A DNA stretch of 9,880 bases from Candidatus Hodarchaeota archaeon. GTDB lineage: Archaea > Asgardarchaeota > Heimdallarchaeia > Hodarchaeales > Hodarchaeaceae. A program made the translations under genes and the position numbers. Below the pieces are notes generated by a model that did not search any database, was not told where the DNA came from, and saw only the letters and a program-made list of their open reading frames with translations. Shown piece by piece: positions 6,267 through 9,880 of the stretch (position 1 is its first letter; the number at the start of each line of letters is the position of its first letter). The DNA lies in the NCBI GenBank assembly GCA_030589605.1, contig JAUUVJ010000125.1, positions 1 through 9,880 on the forward strand, given 5' to 3'.

Positions 6267-7931
6267 ATGATAGACGAAACCGCTTTCAACTTCTCTATAG
6301 CACTCTACTCCGTAGCGAGCTGGCTTGTTTTTTCCTTAATTGCCATTAAAACAAAAAAATTACTCTCTTGGATTGGAGTACTAGGATTCTTTGCACTTGG
6401 ATCTATTTTCATCTATCTTCAAGTATTCAATGAAAGCTACCGGCTTATTGGAAATATATTCTATGTATTATCAGCTATTACGTTGCTTATAACCATTTTT
6501 TATGAGTATTATAATTTTTCATTAAACAAAGACAATAAAAGCAGATTACGCTTTCTTTCTGTCCTCATAATTATTGATTTGATATTCATTGTCCTCCCAC
6601 TTGGAAGTTTTTTAGTCCGAATTCAACTTGCAATGCTCTTTTTGATATTACTCTGTATTGTATCATTTAGTGCTGTATATTCTGTAAAAGGGACTCCTTC
6701 CTACCTTTTAATGTTTTTAACACTTATCAGCAGTGCATTCACGTCATTAATGACTCTTCTTTCTAGTATTGAACCTTTAACTTTTTGGGAATTAAGCTAT
6801 ATTGGCAATGTTGTATTTATTACCTTTATCCTCGCTATTCCGTTAGTTAGATATTTTGAAGATAGATTATTGCTGAGCCAAGAAATGTATCAACGATTAT
6901 ACGAAATAACCCGAGTTGGTCTTATTACATCGTTTCCTGATGGATTGATATCGGCAGCAAACCCTGCTGCAGCTTCAATCCTAGGTTATGAGCATCCTGA
7001 AGAACTAAAAACTGTGAATGCCAAAGATTTTTATGCGAATCCTGAAGAACGTAATTTACTAATAACGAAATTGAAAGAGGAAGGATTTATCGATAATTAT
7101 GAATTGAAACTGATACGTAAGGACAACACACATATATTTGTTCTAGCTAGCGCCTCCCTCCAAATTAAGAATGATGAAGACGTACCAAACATTGAATGGG
7201 TCTTCAGAGACATTAGTAACATCAGAGAGGCTGAGAATGCACGGAAAGAGCTAGAAACACGTCGAAAACGATTCATAGAGACTACATCCCATGAACTACG
7301 TACACCTTTAACAAATATTAAAGGATTTGTGGAAATCCTTGAAAAACAAGGTAAGGATATTCCTGATGATCGAAGAAAAAAAAGTTTTCAATATATTGAA
7401 CGAAATATTTCGCGGTTAAATCGTTTGATAATCGATGTGGCGGATTTATCGAAAATTGAGAAAGATAGTTTTCAAATAGATAAACAACCTATTAATATTT
7501 GTGAATTTCTGAATGAATTAATAAATTCTTATAAAACACTGTTAGGCGAGAAAATAGAATTTAATCCATGTTTTGAAACAGATATTATAATACCTGTAGA
7601 TCCTGATCGAATCCAACAGGTAATTGAGAATGTTATTAACAATTCCATTAAGAATAGTCTGAAAGACGATGTTAGGATAATAATAAATGTGATATCCTCC
7701 CCCAATTGGATAGAAATAGCTATTATTGATCATGGATCGGGGATCGAACCAGTTAACCTCAAACGTATATTTGAGCCATTTATTTCATTTGAGACAGAAT
7801 ATTCTGCTAGGGGAGCTGGGATTGGGCTTTACTTATGTCGGTCTATTATTGAACAACATGGAGGATCAATTAAGGCTCACAGTGGGGGTTTGGGATTTGG
7901 TACGACAATAACCTTTAAATTACCTTGCTAA
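6267..7931 (+). CDS. Membrane sensor histidine kinase (7 TM - PAS - HisKA - HATPase)
   Basis: A 554-residue protein from ATG at 6267; this start puts the first TM helix right at the N-terminus, and the upstream in-frame TTG at 6180 is less likely. Seven hydrophobic helices lie at about 7-27, 32-53, 58-78, 95-115, 119-139, 145-166 and 174-194. A PAS domain follows at about 208-320 (ends near FRDIS, 313-317), probably sensing a small ligand or redox state. The HisKA phospho-acceptor is His342 in TSHELRTPL. The ATPase domain shows the N box (Asn455 and Asn459 in ENVINNSIKNS), G1 box Asp488-Gly492 (DHGSG), F box FEPF and G2 box GAGIGL (516-521). All catalytic motifs are present, so it should autophosphorylate. 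No receiver domain or response regulator is in the window, so the partner is elsewhere. The N-terminal sensor resembles uncharacterised 7-TM modules of archaeal kinases; the signal is unknown. Confidence 0.9.
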   Translation: MIDETAFNFSIALYSVASWLVFSLIAIKTKKLLSWIGVLGFFALGSIFIYLQVFNESYRLIGNIFYVLSAITLLITIFYEYYNFSLNKDNKSRLRFLSVLIIIDLIFIVLPLGSFLVRIQLAMLFLILLCIVSFSAVYSVKGTPSYLLMFLTLISSAFTSLMTLLSSIEPLTFWELSYIGNVVFITFILAIPLVRYFEDRLLLSQEMYQRLYEITRVGLITSFPDGLISAANPAAASILGYEHPEELKTVNAKDFYANPEERNLLITKLKEEGFIDNYELKLIRKDNTHIFVLASASLQIKNDEDVPNIEWVFRDISNIREAENARKELETRRKRFIETTSHELRTPLTNIKGFVEILEKQGKDIPDDRRKKSFQYIERNISRLNRLIIDVADLSKIEKDSFQIDKQPINICEFLNELINSYKTLLGEKIEFNPCFETDIIIPVDPDRIQQVIENVINNSIKNSLKDDVRIIINVISSPNWIEIAIIDHGSGIEPVNLKRIFEPFISFETEYSARGAGIGLYLCRSIIEQHGGSIKAHSGGLGFGTTITFKLPC

Positions 7932-7933
7932 AC

Positions 7934-7948
7934 GAAAGAGGAACTTTC
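7934..7948 (+). terminator. Small hairpin after the kinase gene
   Basis: GAAAG-AGGAA-CTTTC, a 5-bp stem with a 5-nt loop, three bases after the TAA. No long T-run follows, so it is a weak terminator candidate. Confidence 0.25.
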
Positions 7949-7963
7949 CTTATAATTGACGTC

Positions 7964-8010
7964 AAAGGCTGGTTTAGATAACAAAAGGATATACTCGGGT
8001 ATATACTTAC
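7964..8010 (+). repeat. Intergenic AAAGGCTGG repeat, long copy A
   Basis: AAAGGCTGGTTTAGATA (7964-7980) is identical to 9583-9599. The following bases also align with copy B (AAAAG, TATACT, GG, ATAC in order) for about 45 nt in all. Inside this copy ATATAC-TCGG-GTATAT (7989-8004) makes a 6-bp hairpin that is not kept in copy B. In one frame both copies read Val-Lys-Gly-Trp-Phe-Arg-stop, with synonymous Val codons and different stop codons. Confidence 0.6.
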
Positions 8011-8032
8011 AACTTAATACTTGTTTGAATAC

Positions 8033-8045
8033 CGTAAAAGGCTAG
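8033..8045 (+). repeat. Intergenic AAAGGCT repeat, short copy
   Basis: CGTAAAAGGCTAG shares 11 consecutive bases (CGTAAAAGGCT) with copy B at 9579-9589. It lies about 50 nt past long copy A. Similarity ends quickly, so it may be chance or a truncated copy. Confidence 0.35.
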
Positions 8046-8048
8046 TAC

Positions 8049-8063
8049 TCCCACTTTTTGGGA
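8049..8063 (+). terminator. Stem-loop TCCCA/TGGGA with T-rich surroundings
   Basis: A 5-bp GC-rich stem (TCCCA, TGGGA) with a CTTTT loop, followed by CCATATTGTTTTG. It may end a transcript from the kinase side. Confidence 0.3.
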
Positions 8064-8319
8064 CCATATTGTTTTGTTGAATTCTCCTAAATGAATATAT
8101 TTTGATTTCATGTGTCTGGCCCCTCATTAGTCCAAAAAAACGATTTGGTATGGAAAAAACACACGCCTAACAGATAATTTAGGTTAAAATTCTTGGATTA
8201 GAAAGTTATCACCCTGAAGAAGAATTGTGTTGTCAACAGCTAGCTGGATTAGCTCATTGAAAATAGATGAAAAACAATTCTAGTAATTATAATATTAAAT
8301 CACATTGATCATCAATAAA

Positions 8320-8328
8320 TTATTAAAA
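8320..8328 (+). promoter_or_regulatory. TATA box of the MBL hydrolase gene
   Basis: TTATTAAAA is centred about 28 nt ahead of the ATG at 8352, so the transcript would begin within a few bases of the start codon. No Shine-Dalgarno site is seen upstream, in keeping with a leaderless mRNA. Confidence 0.5.
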
Positions 8329-8351
8329 CACTTTCATTTCCCAAACTGCTA

Positions 8352-9137
8352 ATGAAATTCATCAATGTATCGGAATCAGTATGGATATGTCAAGATAGTC
8401 AATATTATTTGGTAAATTCTGTTTGTGTAAACCTTGGATCAGAACTCCTGTTTGTTGACACAGGCATTAATTCTTTAGTTGCGCAAAAGTTTAGGAAAAA
8501 AATGCATAAAGTATTTAATCAAGAAAAAGCGATTCTGACATTAACTCATGCAAATAATGATCATTTCATAGGATTAGAAGCATTTATGGATCTCCCTGTT
8601 ATAGTGTCAGATAAATTCATGTTACCTTTTCATAATCGTGTCAAATCAATGGAAATCAAGAAGTTTAAATCCTTTGTGCCCACAAAAACATACTCTTCTT
8701 CAATAATTTTTGGATCTGAAGGAGGATCATTGACTTTCACCCTTACTGGGGGTCATACAGACGATTCATGTTATGGTTATTATCCTGCTGAAAAAATTTT
8801 AATTGCAGGAGATAATATTATTACCGATATGTCACAATTTTTCCTTCACCCCGATTCAAACCTTCAGAAATATATTAAGTGTTTAAAAAGCTGGAAAAAA
8901 TTGGATATTGAAACTATAATCCCAGGTCATGGAAATATAACTAATCCAGCTCACATTTCAAAAGTCCTCACCTACTTTGAAAGATTAAATGACTTTTTAA
9001 TACAAGCGAAAAAATCTGATCTCCAAATTCATGAAATCCTAAAGCATAAGGATCTACCTAAGTATTTTGAACCAGACCCTAATAACTGGATTAGAAAGGG
9101 AATTGAACAAATTTACAGAAATTTAAACGTAAGTTGA
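8352..9137 (+). CDS. Metallo-beta-lactamase-fold hydrolase with altered HxHxDH motif
   Basis: A 261-residue protein of normal length for single-domain MBL-fold hydrolases of the glyoxalase II type. The N-terminal strands include LLFVDTG (about 32-38). Metal-ligand positions are His66, Asp70 and His71 (THANNDH), His135 (GGHT), Asp154 (AGDN) and His193 (PGHG). The usual second His of HxHxDH is Asn68, which removes one ligand of the first zinc site while the second site (Asp70, His71, His193, bridging Asp154) looks intact. It may work with one metal, use another metal, or keep Asn as a ligand. No transmembrane segment or signal peptide is seen, so it is probably cytoplasmic. It stands alone, more than 400 bp from the kinase, with its own TATA box. 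Substrate is unknown; thioesters, phosphodiesters and lactones are known for relatives. ATG at 8352 is supported by promoter spacing. Confidence 0.88.
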   Translation: MKFINVSESVWICQDSQYYLVNSVCVNLGSELLFVDTGINSLVAQKFRKKMHKVFNQEKAILTLTHANNDHFIGLEAFMDLPVIVSDKFMLPFHNRVKSMEIKKFKSFVPTKTYSSSIIFGSEGGSLTFTLTGGHTDDSCYGYYPAEKILIAGDNIITDMSQFFLHPDSNLQKYIKCLKSWKKLDIETIIPGHGNITNPAHISKVLTYFERLNDFLIQAKKSDLQIHEILKHKDLPKYFEPDPNNWIRKGIEQIYRNLNVS

Positions 9138-9156
9138 AAATTCTTTTTGAAAAGAC

Positions 9157-9169
9157 ATCAGCCTTTTTT
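9157..9169 (+). terminator. Poly-T terminator of MBL gene, overlapping inverted repeat core
   Basis: CATCAGCCTTTTTT ends in six T (9164-9169), about 30 nt after the hydrolase stop; a T5 run also occurs at 9144-9148. Read on the other strand it is AAAAAAGGCTGATG, an inverted, partial version of the AAAGGCTGG intergenic core. The terminator role is the simpler explanation. Confidence 0.45.
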
Positions 9170-9271
9170 CTATTCGTATGTACAAGGTTGGACTTAAAAG
9201 AATATATTTGCAGTTAATATTAAGAGATGAGATAAATTGGTATTTGTGAATATTGTGTTTAATAGTCTTTT

Positions 9272-9481
9272 TTATTCAGTAATTGGGATTAAATAACTGA
9301 ACCAAAGAATGTCAATTGGAAAACCAATCAAATTCTGGACATAAACCTGAGATGAAATATGCCAGATTAACCAAAATACAAAAGAAAATCCTTCTAGAAT
9401 AGAATACTTGAATTTTGACCCCACGCAGTGGAGGGGAATAACACCTATAGGCGCACCATCAGCAGTAGTGGGATTGGCCAT
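9272..9481 (-). CDS. Possible small protein of unknown function (69 aa)
   Basis: ATG at 9481-9479 opens 69 codons ending in TAA. The N-terminal 25 residues are neutral and Pro/Gly-rich (MANPTTADGAPIGVIPLHC), encoded by sequence richer in G and C than its surroundings. The rest is hydrophobic and aromatic and could form one or two short membrane segments. I recognise no family. Support: TTTATAAA at 9504-9511 lies about 26 nt upstream, the same spacing as at the antitoxin gene, which predicts a leaderless mRNA starting at this ATG. Against: it is short, isolated, lacks motifs, and the TATA core is symmetric, so it could serve the plus strand. It may also be the broken start of a once longer gene. 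Confidence 0.3.
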   Translation of the reverse strand: MANPTTADGAPIGVIPLHCVGSKFKYSILEGFSFVFWLIWHISSQVYVQNLIGFPIDILWFSYLIPITE

Positions 9482-9503
9482 TCTTTACCGAAAAACAGGA
9501 GAA

Positions 9504-9511
9504 TTTATAAA
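9504..9511. promoter_or_regulatory. TTTATAAA box, direction ambiguous
   Basis: The symmetric TATA core serves either the minus-strand small ORF (start about 26 nt away) or a plus-strand RNA starting near 9534. On the plus strand it is preceded by purine-rich GGAGAA, which resembles the archaeal BRE; the minus-strand flank is pyrimidine-rich. This slightly favours plus-strand use. Confidence 0.45.
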
Positions 9512-9582
9512 AACGCAAAAATATGAAGACTTGAATCATCGATTTTTACTGAATGATGATTGATGAAGATTCTTACATCGTA

Positions 9583-9630
9583 AAAGGCTGGTTTAGATAG
9601 GAAAAGTATATACTGGATAGAATACTGACT
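9583..9630 (+). repeat. Intergenic AAAGGCTGG repeat, long copy B
   Basis: AAAGGCTGGTTTAGATA (9583-9599) is identical to 7964-7980 and continues with a diverged match. As in copy A, one frame reads Val-Lys-Gly-Trp-Phe-Arg-stop; here that frame extends upstream to an ATG at 9554 (15 codons). Confidence 0.6.
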
Positions 9631-9710
9631 CAAATATTCTAGCATTCAAGATTCTGAATCAGATACAGAGATAAGGCTTAATTGATGATGATTTGCGAGA
9701 AAAAACGAGC

Positions 9711-9717
9711 TTTTTTT
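9711..9717 (+). terminator. Poly-T run
   Basis: Seven T preceded by A6-CGAGC, which can fold as a weak A:T stem. If the TATA box at 9504 works on the plus strand, this would close a transcript of about 180 nt starting near 9534. Confidence 0.3.
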
Positions 9718-9880
9718 CATTAAACGGTGACTTATTTAGTTAATCTTTTCCATTATCGGTGATCCGATAACACGCTCGTAATGATATACCATTTAGGGAC
9801 AGAGGTGACAAGATATCCTGCGGGGATAAGATCAATGTGTTCAATCTTGATTGTCATTTACTTTTGATTTTAATCGTAGA

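Larger units (their letters stand above)
7949..8351. other. Intergenic region between kinase and MBL hydrolase
   Basis: About 400 bp with no credible ORF. It contains long repeat copy A, a short repeat core at 8033, a TCCCA/TGGGA hairpin at 8049-8063 and the promoter of the hydrolase gene. The stretch from about 8100 to 8300 shows nothing I can name. Confidence 0.5.
9482..9880. other. Right-end non-coding region
   Basis: About 400 bp without a supported gene. It holds a TATA core, repeat copy B, a T7 run, a perfect hairpin at 9753-9770 (TTATCGG, loop TGAT, CCGATAA) and a second at 9814-9828 (TATCC, loop TGCGG, GGATA). ORFs at the right edge are shorter than 40 codons. Confidence 0.45.

Noticed and set aside
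7964..9599. Direct repeats of a mobile element or integration sites around the MBL gene
   Set aside because: The two long copies flank the hydrolase, but there is no transposase or integrase, and further partial copies lie outside the pair, so a simple element boundary is not supported.
9553..9629. Box C/D sRNA: ATGATGA (box C-like) and CTGA (box D-like) about 65 nt apart
   Set aside because: No clear D' and C' boxes lie between them, there is no terminal stem, and the other repeat copies lack these boxes.
7964..9630. CRISPR array from the repeated AAAGGCTGG elements
   Set aside because: Copies are irregularly spaced by tens to more than a thousand bases, diverged, and no cas gene is present.
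9753..9857. 34-codon minus-strand ORF at the right edge (starts MTIKIEHIDLIPAGY)
   Set aside because: Too short, ends inside a hairpin, has no promoter with proper spacing and no recognisable motif.
9781..9867. 28-codon plus-strand ORF near the right edge
   Set aside because: Very short, with no ribosome site or TATA box at proper spacing; likely chance.

Overview
The window looks archaeal, most plausibly from an Asgard-type archaeon (Heimdallarchaeia or Lokiarchaeia-like), though no rRNA or other marker gene confirms this. It is AT-rich. Several genes have TTTATAAA-like TATA boxes about 26-28 nt ahead of the start codon, which predicts leaderless or nearly leaderless mRNAs. The largest gene has the architecture of archaeal surface proteins: signal/anchor, ectodomain, Thr/Pro stalk, C-terminal membrane helix and basic tail.

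Layout. Positions 1-660 (minus strand) hold a toxin-antitoxin pair: a small VapB-like antitoxin followed after 7 nt by a PIN-domain (VapC-like) ribonuclease that runs off the left edge. Positions 931-5565 (+) encode a 1544-residue cell-surface protein. It has a clostripain/gingipain-type C11 cysteine protease domain (His201/Cys252), then four aromatic-rich beta-sandwich modules resembling CARDB, seven FG-GAP-like repeats that would make one seven-bladed beta-propeller, another beta domain, a Thr/Pro stalk and a membrane anchor. Directly behind it, 5566-5932 looks like the frameshifted 3' remnant of a second tail-anchored surface protein. Positions 6267-7931 (+) encode a membrane histidine kinase (seven predicted TM helices, PAS, HisKA, HATPase). 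Positions 8352-9137 (+) encode a metallo-beta-lactamase-fold hydrolase whose HxHxDH motif reads HANNDH.

The non-coding parts are rich in structure. A short family of repeats with core AAAGGCTGG occurs between genes at about 719, 7964, 8033 and 9583, and inverted at 9157. The two best copies (7964 and 9583) agree over 17 nt and, more loosely, over about 45 nt. Two TATA-like boxes (about 827 and 5970) sit inside inverted repeats. The last 743 bp have no convincing large gene; they hold a possible small leaderless ORF on the minus strand (9272-9481), a possible short transcript on the plus strand, and two small hairpins.

The genes do not form one obvious pathway. The protease and kinase face the envelope, the PIN pair is a typical accessory module, and the hydrolase has its own promoter. 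Decayed coding sequence, dispersed repeats and a TA module suggest an accessory, rearranged region rather than a core operon. I did not find a convincing new multi-gene system. The most unusual items are the protease-propeller surface protein, the substituted metal motif and the intergenic repeat family.
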